A stretch of 64,000 nt of DNA from Paenibacillus silvestris (lineage in GTDB: Bacteria > Bacillota > Bacilli > Paenibacillales > NBRC-103111). The notes under the pieces are model-generated. The model did not search any database. It was not told the origin of the DNA and saw only the letters and a list, made by a program, of their open reading frames with translations. Positions 7,765 through 17,195 of the stretch are shown here, in pieces; the first letter of the stretch is position 1, and each line of letters begins with the position of its first letter. The stretch is taken from contig NZ_WTUZ01000022.1 in the NCBI RefSeq assembly GCF_009882985.1, positions 1,153,065-1,217,064 of the forward strand. Direction: 5' to 3'. Position numbers and translations under genes: made by a program.

Positions 7765-9966
7765 ATGAAGCTGGAATTCGGCAACTATATCCTGATCTCC
7801 AAAGAGGGTGGCATTGAGGTTCACAAAAATGGCAAACGGCTTTATTTCAACAAGCGGCCGATGTTCGTGACGGTAAAGACCGCCTACGCCGTCAACGAGT
7901 TTTACGACCAAGCATACGCCGAAATCACGGCATATGGTGATAAAATCGTAGCTGAAGGTACGTTATCCGTGCCGACAGGCTCGGAATTTTTCTTCTCTGA
8001 CGTATATGAAGCTTCGAGCACAGGGTTCAAGGTTAGCAGGAACGTCAAAGTGTTGAAAGCGGGAGACGACCTTGGTTTCTCAACCAAGGTTTCTTTGACG
8101 ATTGCGGAATCGGACGATGTCCATGACTATCACTGTTTTGCACCAGGAGTTTGGTATAAGCAGAACGAATTCGCGCCCGATTATGCGATGGGTAAAGACC
8201 TGGACAACGAATATTTCTGGCGAATGGAAACCAATTACGCTTTGCCGTTGTTCGCGATGCAACACATCGCTTCTGGAGAAGCTGCAGCTCTCTCTCGCTG
8301 GGCTGCGGACGCAACCATGCAGTCTTCGGACATCGTTAGGTCCGAGAATAACACGGACCCAAAGTGTACCATCGGAGCCATTGGAATGAGCAAGCCGGAG
8401 AACAAGACGTTGAACTATTTGTATTACGGCTTTGACGTACGCAAGGAGTTAGAGATAGAGATCGACGGCCTGTCGATCGATTATGTGTATCCGGGCTGCG
8501 ATGGTCAGATACCTGCAAAGAGTCAATATAAGGGTTTGGACTATCATCAGAAATCGAAAAGGTTCCAGCGCATTAACCATCCCGTAGAGGTCGGCTTTGA
8601 GCAAAATTACGCCGTCGGCATTCAATTCGGACATTATGGCAGCTTCCAGTCGATGATGAAAGAAATCTGGCGGGACACCTATTCCCGGTTGCGAGACAAG
8701 TTATTCGAGGTAGATAATAAGACTTATTTTCATAACTGTATGAATATACTGACTAAATTCACACGGCAATACGGGGATTCGTATGGTTTGCCTTTTTCCT
8801 GCCAATTGCCCAACATGGATATTTCTAGTGTTTCGTTCCAGTTCGGCTTCGTAGGGCAGCAGCCTGGGATCGGATATCAGTTGCTTCGTTACGGTGATAA
8901 AGAAAACGCGCCCGAGGCGTTTGAGAAAGGCGTGAATGTGATCGACTTCTGGGTGAGGACAGCTATGACTGATTCTGGCCTGCCGCAAATGTGCTATAAC
9001 CCGAACATCAAGGGATTCGAGCCGTATCCTCACTACATCCGGATGCTGGCCGACGGGATCGAGCCGATCCTGGACGCCTATCTCTACATGCGTGGAAGAG
9101 GAGACCAGCAACCAGCTTGGCTGGAATTCTGCAAAAGAACTGCCGATTGGCTCGTGGATGTTCAGAACGAAGATGGCAGCTATTACCGAGCGTATAATAC
9201 TGACAGTTCCATACGCATGGACTCGAAATCAAACACGCCAAGCGTGATTCGTTTCCTGGTCCAATTCTATCTCGTGTCCGGAGATGAAAGATATAAAGCT
9301 GCTGCGATTCATGCCGGAGAATGGTCCTTTGATCATAATTATCGCAATATGGAGTATCGGGGAGGTACTTGCGACAACTCCGACATTCAGGATAAAGAGG
9401 CTGGCATTTATGCGTTATTCGGATTCCTTGCCCTATATGATCTGACCGGAGAGGACAAGTGGCTTGAAGGCGCGATCGGCGCTGCCGATTATACCGAGAC
9501 GTGGACGTATGCCTGGTCATTCCCGGTACGTACGCCCTGGCCGAAACATCCGTTCAACCAATATTCGATCAGCGGACAGAGCATTATCACAATCGGAGGG
9601 GGTGCCGACGTGTATATGGCTGCCTGCTCGTACACTTACTACAGGTTGTATATCATTACAGGCGATGATCACTATCTCGACTTCGCTGAGTTTATCCATA
9701 AGAACACCAGGCAGTCGAGCGATGTGGATGGCAGCGTGGGATACGCTATGCCCGGCCTGGGCCATGAAAGCGGAAACTTTACGACCCAAACTCTGCAAAG
9801 CCATTACCACTGGCTGCCTTGGTGCACCTACGTGGAAGTCGATCCCTCATCGAGGCTGTATGACACCTTCGGAGGCTATGAGATCGCGGATGCACAAAAG
9901 CTCAGTACGGAGGAGAGGTTGAAGAAAAATTGCATCTATGACACCTTTGCAAGAGGCGTTCAATGA
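7765..9966 (+). CDS. Large cytoplasmic protein, putative (alpha/alpha)-barrel carbohydrate-active enzyme of unknown family
   Basis: This 733-residue protein starts at an ATG behind a strong AAGGAGGAAG site and has no signal peptide. I do not recognise the family. The first 250 residues look like beta-strands, as in the N-terminal sandwich of many glycoside hydrolases. From about residue 300 there are repeated helix-pair signatures rich in aromatic and acidic residues (for example D-K-E-A-G-I-Y-A-L-F-G-F-L-A-L-Y-D-L), as in (alpha/alpha)6-barrel hydrolases, lyases and epimerases. Its place after binding-protein and permease genes argues that it acts on the sugar imported by system A. A catalytic pair cannot be named safely; Asp and Glu residues in the barrel half are candidates. 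An AraC-type regulator with its own promoter follows. Confidence 0.7.
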   Translation: MKLEFGNYILISKEGGIEVHKNGKRLYFNKRPMFVTVKTAYAVNEFYDQAYAEITAYGDKIVAEGTLSVPTGSEFFFSDVYEASSTGFKVSRNVKVLKAGDDLGFSTKVSLTIAESDDVHDYHCFAPGVWYKQNEFAPDYAMGKDLDNEYFWRMETNYALPLFAMQHIASGEAAALSRWAADATMQSSDIVRSENNTDPKCTIGAIGMSKPENKTLNYLYYGFDVRKELEIEIDGLSIDYVYPGCDGQIPAKSQYKGLDYHQKSKRFQRINHPVEVGFEQNYAVGIQFGHYGSFQSMMKEIWRDTYSRLRDKLFEVDNKTYFHNCMNILTKFTRQYGDSYGLPFSCQLPNMDISSVSFQFGFVGQQPGIGYQLLRYGDKENAPEAFEKGVNVIDFWVRTAMTDSGLPQMCYNPNIKGFEPYPHYIRMLADGIEPILDAYLYMRGRGDQQPAWLEFCKRTADWLVDVQNEDGSYYRAYNTDSSIRMDSKSNTPSVIRFLVQFYLVSGDERYKAAAIHAGEWSFDHNYRNMEYRGGTCDNSDIQDKEAGIYALFGFLALYDLTGEDKWLEGAIGAADYTETWTYAWSFPVRTPWPKHPFNQYSISGQSIITIGGGADVYMAACSYTYYRLYIITGDDHYLDFAEFIHKNTRQSSDVDGSVGYAMPGLGHESGNFTTQTLQSHYHWLPWCTYVEVDPSSRLYDTFGGYEIADAQKLSTEERLKKNCIYDTFARGVQ

Positions 9967-9978
9967 TACTTTGCTGCG

Positions 9979-10007
9979 TTGACTGTTTTCAATCCTTCAT
10001 ATATGCT
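9979..10007 (+). promoter_or_regulatory. Probable promoter of the AraC regulator gene
   Basis: TTGACT (9979-9984), a 17-base spacer and TATGCT (10002-10007). The regulator may thus be expressed independently of importer A. Confidence 0.6.
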
Positions 10008-10054
10008 AATAAATAATTGATGCAATGTTATTTTTTGGATACTGGAGGATCATG

Positions 10055-10849
10055 ATGACCAACATTTTTTATGTTGAGTATGATGCTGCACATGCAAGCA
10101 ATTTTGTGTTCGATATCCCAGAAGGCCATAACTGTTGGCTGCTCGTCGTAACCCATACACCCGCTCTTTTCTGGGTTAATGGAGAATTGAAGGAGTACCC
10201 TGCACACAATGGAGTTTTGTACCGTCCCCATCAAAAAATTTATTACAGGGCATGCGAAGAACAATATAAGAATGACTGGATTCGTTTTGAATCCAATGAG
10301 TCTTATGTCATGGAAACTTCGCTTCCATTCGGAGTGCCATTTTCATTGAATGATCCTGAATACTGCCATAAAATATTCCAACTCCTCGTCAGCGAACATT
10401 CTTTTCAAAAAGATTATAAAGAATCATCCATCGACTGCTTGCTGAGAACCCTGTTTAACAAGCTGCTGGAATCTTACTTTCAAGAAGTCATTACGCCACA
10501 ATACTATAATTTGTTGACGCTTCGAACCGCCATTTACAGCAATCCTAGCCAGGATTGGGCGGTTCCGAGAATGGCGGACTCTATCCGCATCAGTCCTGGA
10601 TATTTGCAGTCCATTTACAAGAAGACTTTCGGGATTTCTTGTATGGATGACGTGATTACAAGTCGCATCCGCCAAGCCAAGGAATATTTGCTGCACGGCT
10701 CACTATCCATCGCAGAAGTCTCTTTGCGCTGCGGGTACAACAACGTGGAGCACTTCTGCCGTCAATTCAAGCAGATTACAGGCTTTACTCCAAGAAAGTT
10801 TCACAAACAGATAGAAGGCGCGTCTGTTGAGAGAGCTGCTAAAACTTAA
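10055..10849 (+). CDS. AraC-family transcriptional regulator
   Basis: This protein has 264 residues from the second of two adjacent ATGs; GGAGG at 10044-10048 sits 6 bases before 10055 and only 3 before 10052. The N-terminal part (to about residue 130) looks like a cupin-type sugar-sensing domain. Residues about 165-264 carry the two helix-turn-helix motifs of AraC proteins, including I-A-E-V-S-L-R-C-G-Y and the F-C-R-Q-F-K-Q-I-T-G-F-T-P segment. It is a one-component regulator and the only regulator adjacent to system A, which lacks a kinase pair, so it most likely controls importer A and the 733-residue enzyme. A strong terminator follows. Confidence 0.9.
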   Translation: MTNIFYVEYDAAHASNFVFDIPEGHNCWLLVVTHTPALFWVNGELKEYPAHNGVLYRPHQKIYYRACEEQYKNDWIRFESNESYVMETSLPFGVPFSLNDPEYCHKIFQLLVSEHSFQKDYKESSIDCLLRTLFNKLLESYFQEVITPQYYNLLTLRTAIYSNPSQDWAVPRMADSIRISPGYLQSIYKKTFGISCMDDVITSRIRQAKEYLLHGSLSIAEVSLRCGYNNVEHFCRQFKQITGFTPRKFHKQIEGASVERAAKT

Positions 10850-10901
10850 CTTGCACAACAAAACAGAAGATTCTTCGCCAAACATTCTGCGTGTCATCCA
10901 A

Positions 10902-10938
10902 GCCTGTTCTTGACAATCGTCAAGAACAGGCTCTTTAT
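10902..10938 (+). terminator. Intrinsic terminator after the AraC regulator
   Basis: A 13-bp perfect stem (GCCTGTTCTTGAC at 10902-10914 pairs with 10919-10931), a 4-base loop, then CTCTTTATTA. Confidence 0.85.
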
Positions 10939-11011
10939 TATCCTTTTCCATGATGAATGAAGATAAGCGAATCCCTGGTTTCAGCCATGCTGATGCAATC
11001 AGATCAAAAAT

Positions 11012-11025
11012 TGACAACGCTTTCT
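11012..11025 (+). promoter_or_regulatory. cre-like site before importer B
   Basis: TGACAACGCTTTCT matches the CcpA consensus at 13 of 14 positions (the last base differs). It lies 64 bases before the second importer's first permease, in its presumed promoter region. Confidence 0.5.
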
Positions 11026-11088
11026 CGAAAATTTTGGCTTACCCCTGAGTCTGCAGGGATGTAGTATGGAAGTAAGGGAGGAACGAAC

Positions 11089-12072
11089 ATGGAACTAGAT
11101 ACGCAGATAGCAAGACCTGCCGCCAAATTAGGTGAGAAAGCGCTTTTATGGAAGCGGTTTAAACAGCAAAAGATGCTTCATTTATTCGTTGGGCTAGGGA
11201 TGATTTTCTTACTGATTTTTTCCTACACACCTATGTTCGGAATCATCATGGCGTTTAAGGATTACAGCATCTCATCCGGTATTAAGGGCATATTCACCAG
11301 CGAATGGGTCGGTTTAAAATATTTCGATGAATTCGTCCATGATTATCAATTTGGTACCATCGTTCGTAATACGCTCATGTTGAGCTTGCTGAAGGTAATC
11401 TTCACCTTCCCCGCACCCATCATTTTTGCGATCATGCTTAACGAAGTGAAAAACATGGCTTTCAAACGATTCGTACAAACCGTTAGTTACCTGCCTCACT
11501 TCATTTCTTGGGTTGTTGTCGTCAGTCTCGCCTTCTTCTTCCTTTCAACAGACGTCGGACTTGTGAATAAGGCGCTTCTGGGACTTGGTCTCATCGACAA
11601 ACAGCTTGATATTTTGACCAACGCGAATTACTTCTGGGGACTCGCGGTCGGAAGTGTTATGTGGAAAGAGATGGGCTGGTGGACAATTATCTTCTTGGCG
11701 GCTATTACGGGCATCAATCCAGCTCTATACGAAGCGGCCCAAATCGATGGTGCCGGGAGGCTGGCACGTATCCGCCACATTACGATTCCAGGCATGAAGG
11801 GAACGATTATTGTCGTTCTTATTCTTACAATTGGCAGTATTCTAGGCGGTGGTCTGGGCGGATCCAACTTCGAGCAGGCGTATCTTCTTGGGAATACCAT
11901 TAACAATCCAACTTCGGAAATTGTACAGACCTATGCGTTTAAGGTCGGCCTACGGGATGGTCGTTTCTCTTACGCAGCAGCCATTGACCTGATCCAGTCC
12001 GTTATCTCGGTTGTGTTGATCTTTTCCAGCAATTACATCGCCAAGCGAAAATCGGATTCAAGTCTATTCTAG
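11089..12072 (+). CDS. ABC sugar transporter permease, LplB-like (system B)
   Basis: This 327-residue CUT1-family permease starts at an ATG after GGGAGG. A hydrophilic N-terminal arm of about 35 residues is followed by six membrane segments. The EAA loop is near residue 215 (E-A-A-Q-I-D-G-A-G). It pairs with the product of the next gene, 17 bases downstream. The operon continues with a binding protein and is followed by a sensor pair and a GH95 enzyme, which suggests that the transported ligand carries alpha-L-fucosyl or alpha-L-galactosyl groups. That substrate is inference from gene context. Confidence 0.92.
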   Translation: MELDTQIARPAAKLGEKALLWKRFKQQKMLHLFVGLGMIFLLIFSYTPMFGIIMAFKDYSISSGIKGIFTSEWVGLKYFDEFVHDYQFGTIVRNTLMLSLLKVIFTFPAPIIFAIMLNEVKNMAFKRFVQTVSYLPHFISWVVVVSLAFFFLSTDVGLVNKALLGLGLIDKQLDILTNANYFWGLAVGSVMWKEMGWWTIIFLAAITGINPALYEAAQIDGAGRLARIRHITIPGMKGTIIVVLILTIGSILGGGLGGSNFEQAYLLGNTINNPTSEIVQTYAFKVGLRDGRFSYAAAIDLIQSVISVVLIFSSNYIAKRKSDSSLF

Positions 12073-12089
12073 GGAAAGGAGGAGCGGTC

Positions 12090-12971
12090 GTGCTCCAAAA
12101 CCAAAAACAGAAGGACATTCTCCTCGACAGTATGATATACGTGGTTCTATTCATCATCATGCTCGCCATGCTATATCCGTTCTACTACGTTGTAATCGTA
12201 TCGTTCAACAAGGGATCAGATTCGCTTCTTGGAGGTGTATACTTATGGCCCCGAAGTGTTACTGTAGAAAATTACAAAACATTCTTGTCAGATCCTAACT
12301 GGTTTCGTGCTTTTCTGGTTACGATATCTCGAACTGTGCTGGGCACGATGCTTGGCGTTCTCTTCACAAGTCTGGTCGCTTATGGACTTTCACATCGGAA
12401 CCTGCTATTCAGTAAATTTTACTTCACTGTTATTATTTTCGCGATGTATTTCTCCGGCGGCCTCATTCCGTACTACGTAGTGCTGCGCTCAATAGGTTTA
12501 CTGAATACATTTGGTGTATATATCTTCCCATCCATGCTTAGTACATTCTTCCTGCTAATTGCTATCTCATTCTTCCGTGAAATACCCAGCGAGCTGAAAG
12601 AATCCGCTCATATGGATGGCGCGAGCGAATTTGTTGTTTTTTTTCGGATTGTCCTTCCGGTTTCGATGCCGCTCATCGCCACGATGGCCTTGTTTATGGG
12701 TGTCGGTCAATGGAACTCATGGCTGGATTCGGCTTACTTCGTACAATCGGAGAGCTTGCGTACACTTACATATCGTATGATGGAAATTATCAATAAATTT
12801 AATTCGCCAATGGACGCGCTTGCCGTAGCGAATGGATCCTCATCGGGAGTAACCAGCTTCTCACTTCAGGTGACGGCGATGGTCGTCTCTATAGCGCCAA
12901 TCGTATTCATATATCCTTTCCTGCAGAAATATTTCGTCCAAGGCATCATGCTTGGTTCTGTTAAAGGTTGA
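12090..12971 (+). CDS. ABC sugar transporter permease, LplC-like (system B)
   Basis: This 293-residue partner permease uses a GTG start preceded by AAAGGAGGAG. Six membrane segments, an EAA loop near residue 171 (E-S-A-H-M-D-G-A) and the C-terminal Q-G-I-M-L-G-S-V-K-G signature identify the family. A 10-bp hairpin lies between its stop and the binding-protein gene, so the binding protein may be made in larger amounts than the permeases. No ATPase gene is adjacent. Confidence 0.92.
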   Translation: MLQNQKQKDILLDSMIYVVLFIIMLAMLYPFYYVVIVSFNKGSDSLLGGVYLWPRSVTVENYKTFLSDPNWFRAFLVTISRTVLGTMLGVLFTSLVAYGLSHRNLLFSKFYFTVIIFAMYFSGGLIPYYVVLRSIGLLNTFGVYIFPSMLSTFFLLIAISFFREIPSELKESAHMDGASEFVVFFRIVLPVSMPLIATMALFMGVGQWNSWLDSAYFVQSESLRTLTYRMMEIINKFNSPMDALAVANGSSSGVTSFSLQVTAMVVSIAPIVFIYPFLQKYFVQGIMLGSVKG

Positions 12972-12990
12972 AATCGCTTTCGCTTGCACG

Positions 12991-13014
12991 ATATTAAAGC
13001 ATTTGCTTTAATAT
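12991..13014 (+). other. Intercistronic RNA hairpin before the system B binding protein
   Basis: ATATTAAAGC (12991-13000) and GCTTTAATAT (13005-13014) form a perfect 10-bp stem with a 4-base loop and no T-run. It is more likely an mRNA-stabilising or processing element than a terminator. Confidence 0.6.
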
Positions 13015-13041
13015 ACAAACAACAACATTGGAGGGGTCGTC

Positions 13042-14616
13042 TTGAAAAGAACAAAAGGTCACAAAGTACTTGTCACGACACTTGCGTTTGTACTCGTGCT
13101 GATGCTATTGTCCGCCTGCAGTATGGACAGTAACAGTGGTTCGAATACAAATCAGGGAACTGAAAAAAACGGTAAGTCTTCCGTGGGGAATGGGGCGGAG
13201 GAGCTCACACTGTTTATCGATGCACCATGGTACCCTGTCAAGGAATGGAAAGGTCCCATCGCTGAGAAAATCACCGAGAAAACGGGAGTAAAGTTGAAGG
13301 TGACAGTAGCGACAGACGACAAGCAATTGCCACTGATGATTGCATCGGGAGATTTACCAGATTTAGTGTTTACATATGGAAATGTTAGTCGGTTATCTGA
13401 CTCGAAACTGTCCTATCCTTGGAATGAGCTGATCCAAAAATATGCGCCTGACTTTAAAATTGATAAGACACGTATTGCCATTCATACGATGGATGACGGC
13501 AACTTCTACACGGTCCGAAATTCCTTCGCAACTCAGGAAGAGTGGGCGGCTAATAAATACGCACTGGGCAACAACGGCAATCCGGGCATTGCCGTACGTG
13601 AGGATATCTTGAAGCAACTTGGGAACCCACCTATTAAGACGCTGGATGATTTCGTCAACGTCCTAGGCATGGTTAAGGCTAAGTATCCTGACATGGTACC
13701 ATTAATTATGGACAAGGAATGGATTGAGCAATACTTTTTGATGCAGTTTGGCGTGGATGCGACCTTCGGCAGCCCCTGGTTCGAACAAGGGGGGAAAGTA
13801 GACTTTTTCATTCGCCATCAGAAAATCAAGGAATACTTCAAGTTTATGAACAAGCTTTACCGAGACGGCTATATCATGGCGGAAAACTTTGCACACGCCA
13901 ACGATAAGATTGACGATCAGTACGCGACAAGCGGCAAAGCCTTTGCCCATATGTATACGGTGAGTGTCGCTGACAGCGACAATGCCGCAGTCAAGCGTGA
14001 AGGAGGCGCATTCACATTTAAGATGCTGCCGAGCTCTCTTTCGAGCGAAACGAAAGTTGTCAGTGGTGGCGTTGGCTTCGCAGGTACATTCATTACGAAG
14101 AAAAATAAAAATCCGGAGAAGTCGATCAAATTGCTGCAATACTTGGCATCCGACGAAGGCAAGAAGCTCACGATGTTCGGAATCGAGAACGAGCATTGGA
14201 CTTGGAACCAAGAGGGTTATCCGAATCTGAAGTATGATCCCAATGACGCCCAATTCGTCGAAAGCAACGGAATTAAATGGTGGTATCTGTATAACGACGC
14301 CATTACAGAAGGACAGTGGAGTTACGTGCCGGGTACGATGACGACCCAGACGCTTACGGAAATAAAGAGTATTACCAAGTATAAGCCTGAACTCGGTCTG
14401 ATTCAGGCAGGGCCGGACTCAAAAGAGAGAACAATGAGGACCAAGATTGATGAAATGATTAAAAACGAGAAGGTCAAGGTGTATCTAGCCAAGTCCGAAG
14501 AGGAAGCGATGGCCAACTACGAGAATATGGTCAAGAATGCCGAACAGCTAGGATTACAAAAACTCGTTGATTGGGCTAATGAGACCTACCAAAAAAGAAA
14601 AGATTTGTTTAAGTAA
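13042..14616 (+). CDS. Extracellular sugar-binding lipoprotein (system B)
   Basis: This protein has 524 residues. The start is a TTG at 13042 placed after GGAGGGG. The signal peptide ends in lipobox L-S-A-C (Cys26), followed by a Ser/Asn/Gly-rich linker and an LplA-type solute-binding domain with the F-D-x-D/E-like early strand and Trp-rich ligand cleft. It is anchored outside the membrane and feeds the permeases encoded just upstream. Its coding region is bracketed by a hairpin upstream and a strong terminator downstream, a layout that would stabilise its own mRNA segment. Confidence 0.92.
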   Translation: MKRTKGHKVLVTTLAFVLVLMLLSACSMDSNSGSNTNQGTEKNGKSSVGNGAEELTLFIDAPWYPVKEWKGPIAEKITEKTGVKLKVTVATDDKQLPLMIASGDLPDLVFTYGNVSRLSDSKLSYPWNELIQKYAPDFKIDKTRIAIHTMDDGNFYTVRNSFATQEEWAANKYALGNNGNPGIAVREDILKQLGNPPIKTLDDFVNVLGMVKAKYPDMVPLIMDKEWIEQYFLMQFGVDATFGSPWFEQGGKVDFFIRHQKIKEYFKFMNKLYRDGYIMAENFAHANDKIDDQYATSGKAFAHMYTVSVADSDNAAVKREGGAFTFKMLPSSLSSETKVVSGGVGFAGTFITKKNKNPEKSIKLLQYLASDEGKKLTMFGIENEHWTWNQEGYPNLKYDPNDAQFVESNGIKWWYLYNDAITEGQWSYVPGTMTTQTLTEIKSITKYKPELGLIQAGPDSKERTMRTKIDEMIKNEKVKVYLAKSEEEAMANYENMVKNAEQLGLQKLVDWANETYQKRKDLFK

Positions 14617-14627
14617 GCAAACGGTAA

Positions 14628-14660
14628 TCGGTAGAGGCAAATATGCCTCTACCGAATTTT
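14628..14660 (+). terminator. Intrinsic terminator after the system B binding protein
   Basis: A 12-bp stem, TCGGTAGAGGCA (14628-14639) with TGCCTCTACCGA (14644-14655), a 4-base loop and a short T-run. It separates the importer from the sensor genes. Confidence 0.8.
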
Positions 14661-14714
14661 GGTTGCTCATGATATGGTTATAAGGAAATCCCGAAGGCAG
14701 AGGTATCTGTAATC

Positions 14715-16451
14715 ATGAGTATAGTCCGCAAAATTATTGTTGGTTACATTGTACTGATTTTTATTCCCGTCATCGTTTTTGGATACTACTATTACAGTCA
14801 AATTTATGGAAATCTGACGAAGCAATTCGTTGAAAGTCGGCAAAAGATACTTGAACAAGCCTATGCTAATATGAAAGCGGATCTAATACGAATACAATCC
14901 ATCCATCGTCTCCTACAGTACAATCCATATGTGACTGATTATCTGGATGGCCGTTATGAATCGGACGCCGAGAGTATTTTTGCTTATACGCGTTATATTA
15001 ATCCGATATTCACACAATCTTTTTTTTCCAACCCGGAAGTAGAGTCACTGAGAATTTATAAGATAAAGCAACAGGTACTATCTATCACCGATCGGTTTAT
15101 CGACACATCCTTGCAAGGGGGAGAAACGAACGAGCTTTCCCTTTCGTTGAAGCCGGGTTATGGCAAGTGGACATTACTCGAGCCGCAAGATCAGAAACCA
15201 CAGCTAATCTACTATCAGAATATTTATAATAACAATATTACCGAGAAACTTGGACTTCTAGAGATACGTGTCAACAGCGATTTAATCGATAAGTTCTATC
15301 ATGCTGCAGGAGTTGAAAAGAACTGGAGTTCCTTTTTACTCTCGGAGAGCGGTAAGCCCTTGGTCAGTGGAGAATCTGCATCGAGGCTTGATGATAAAAC
15401 ACTAAAACTGCTAGAAGCGAATGAAAGCAAGTCTTACGTTATCACCAGGCAAATGATCGTGAATCAACTGGATATCAAGGAGCTTGGGGTTCGAATCGTC
15501 ATTATGGGGAAAGTAGAAGACGTGTTTCGCGCTGTAAAAGAAAAGGAAGTCGTGCTGATCTTAACCATATTCGGCTTTCTGGCTGCCTTGTCCTTTGCTT
15601 ACTACCTGCTTGCATCAACGATCACAAAGCGAATCCTTCGGCTTGCAAGACATATGCGCAACGTTGGAGACGATAATATGAAGTTGATCGTCAACCGTCC
15701 TGGCAATCAAGACGAAATTGGATTTCTCATCGATACCTACAATAACATGATCCATCGCATGGATGAGCTTATCAATAACGTCCATCGCGCTGAGTTAAGA
15801 AATAAAGAAGCTGCCTATCAAGTGCTTCAGGCGCAGATCAAGCCGCATTTCTTGTATAACACGCTGGAAACGATCCGGATGCTTGCCGAAATCGCCAATA
15901 ACAAAGAGGTAGCGAACATCTCATTCTGGTTCGGGAAACTGATGCGCTACAGCTTGTCTTCTCAAAAGGAAGAGACGATGCTGGCGAAGGAAATTGAGAC
16001 GGTAAGCTTCTACCTCAACATTCATAAAATGCGGCTTCTTGACAGGCTGACCTACGAAATTCATGTTAATGTGAATGCAGATAAAATTGCATGTCCGAGA
16101 TTCATCCTTCAGCCACTTGTTGAAAATAGTATTGTTCACGGTGCGGCAACTGTGATTCGGCCAGTTCATATTCAGGTTCAAGCAGAAGAAACCGCAGATG
16201 CAATAAGGATCTACATTTTGGACAACGGGGCAGGCATTCCACAAGAGAGATTACACACCATTCAAAGTAAATTGTATCGAGACATGGAGACGAAACCATT
16301 GAGTGAGGGGGAGGGAGGAGGGCTAGGGCTCTATAATGTCAGTGAGCGTATCAAATCTTTCTATCGCGGTGCTTCACGGCTGGAACTTACAAGCGAACAA
16401 GGAAAGGGCACATGCCTAACCATCATTATAGATAAAAGGGATGGCGAGTAA
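14715..16451 (+). CDS. YesM-type sensor histidine kinase (system B)
   Basis: This membrane kinase has 578 residues. The first transmembrane segment is about residues 6-27, followed by an extracellular Cache-like sensor region, a second segment about 276-300 and a HAMP linker. The His_kinase domain has the phospho-acceptor in Q-I-K-P-H-F-L-Y-N-T (His378). The HATPase has its N box (L-V-E-N, near residue 467) and a G-rich loop (G-G-G-L-G-L). It should sense an extracellular sugar, or the loaded binding protein, and phosphorylate the response regulator that starts 3 bases after its stop. An AGAGG ribosome site lies about 11 bases before the ATG. Confidence 0.93.
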   Translation: MSIVRKIIVGYIVLIFIPVIVFGYYYYSQIYGNLTKQFVESRQKILEQAYANMKADLIRIQSIHRLLQYNPYVTDYLDGRYESDAESIFAYTRYINPIFTQSFFSNPEVESLRIYKIKQQVLSITDRFIDTSLQGGETNELSLSLKPGYGKWTLLEPQDQKPQLIYYQNIYNNNITEKLGLLEIRVNSDLIDKFYHAAGVEKNWSSFLLSESGKPLVSGESASRLDDKTLKLLEANESKSYVITRQMIVNQLDIKELGVRIVIMGKVEDVFRAVKEKEVVLILTIFGFLAALSFAYYLLASTITKRILRLARHMRNVGDDNMKLIVNRPGNQDEIGFLIDTYNNMIHRMDELINNVHRAELRNKEAAYQVLQAQIKPHFLYNTLETIRMLAEIANNKEVANISFWFGKLMRYSLSSQKEETMLAKEIETVSFYLNIHKMRLLDRLTYEIHVNVNADKIACPRFILQPLVENSIVHGAATVIRPVHIQVQAEETADAIRIYILDNGAGIPQERLHTIQSKLYRDMETKPLSEGEGGGLGLYNVSERIKSFYRGASRLELTSEQGKGTCLTIIIDKRDGE

Positions 16452-16454
16452 ACG

Positions 16455-17195
16455 ATGAAAATACTGATTGTCGATGACGAGCCATTGATTCTGAGGGGTC
16501 TTATGAAGATTGTTGAAGAAGCGGCACCTCCTGGCACGGAAGTTCGTGCGGCAAATAACGTCTCTGAGGCACTTGTTGTTATGCAGGCATATATGCCGGA
16601 TGTTACGGTTACGGATCTCAATATGCCGGAGAGAAATGGATTTGAGTTGATTGAGGAAGCTCGAGAAGGCGGGTTGTGTGATCAATTTATTATTTTGACT
16701 GGATATGAAGATTTTGATTATGTTCGTAGAGCACTTCGCGTGGGTGTTGTGGACTATTTATTGAAACCGATTGATAAGAGTGAAATTGCGAATCTACTGG
16801 CGAAGATTGCAGAGGACCTTCCTCCCGATTCAGATTCGGAGTACACGGTTCACGCGAAGCGAATCCTTCTATATATGGAGGGGCATTACATGCAGGACCT
16901 GTCGCTAGAGCATCTTGCAGATTTAATGAATCTTCATCCGCACTATATCAGCAGATTGTTCAAGAAAGAAACCGGTGATAACTTTGTTAATCATCTCAAC
17001 ACTTTGCGAATCCGGGAAGCGCAGAAATTGCTGAAAGCTTGCTGGCATCTTCCTGTAAACGTGGTTGGACAGCGGGTAGGGTTCGAGAACAAGCATTACT
17101 TCACGAAGGTTTTCAAAAAATACACGGGCATCACTCCAGGAGCATATCGTGAGGATGGAGTGACTGAATCTACCGATGGAGGGGATAGCTGTTGA
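16455..17195 (+). CDS. Short YesN-type response regulator, REC + AraC HTH (system B)
   Basis: This protein has 246 residues, less than half the 510-540 residues of the other four response regulators in the window. The receiver domain (about 1-118) has the acidic pair, the phospho-acceptor Asp in T-V-T-D-L-N-M-P (about residue 53) and a K-P pair near 104. It connects by a short linker to the AraC-type DNA-binding domain (about 140-240, ending K-Y-T-G-I-T-P). The long central region seen in its relatives is missing, apparently as a family variant because the frame is intact. The last bases overlap the TTG start of the GH95 gene by 4, so regulator and enzyme are translationally coupled. Confidence 0.92.
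   Translation: MKILIVDDEPLILRGLMKIVEEAAPPGTEVRAANNVSEALVVMQAYMPDVTVTDLNMPERNGFELIEEAREGGLCDQFIILTGYEDFDYVRRALRVGVVDYLLKPIDKSEIANLLAKIAEDLPPDSDSEYTVHAKRILLYMEGHYMQDLSLEHLADLMNLHPHYISRLFKKETGDNFVNHLNTLRIREAQKLLKACWHLPVNVVGQRVGFENKHYFTKVFKKYTGITPGAYREDGVTESTDGGDSC

Noticed and set aside
12969..12982. A cre-like word at the end of the system B second permease
   Set aside because: It overlaps the stop codon and has a mismatch at the last base; no promoter is nearby.
13702..14253. A 183-codon open frame on the minus strand
   Set aside because: It is opposite the system B binding-protein gene, without start signals or recognisable domains.
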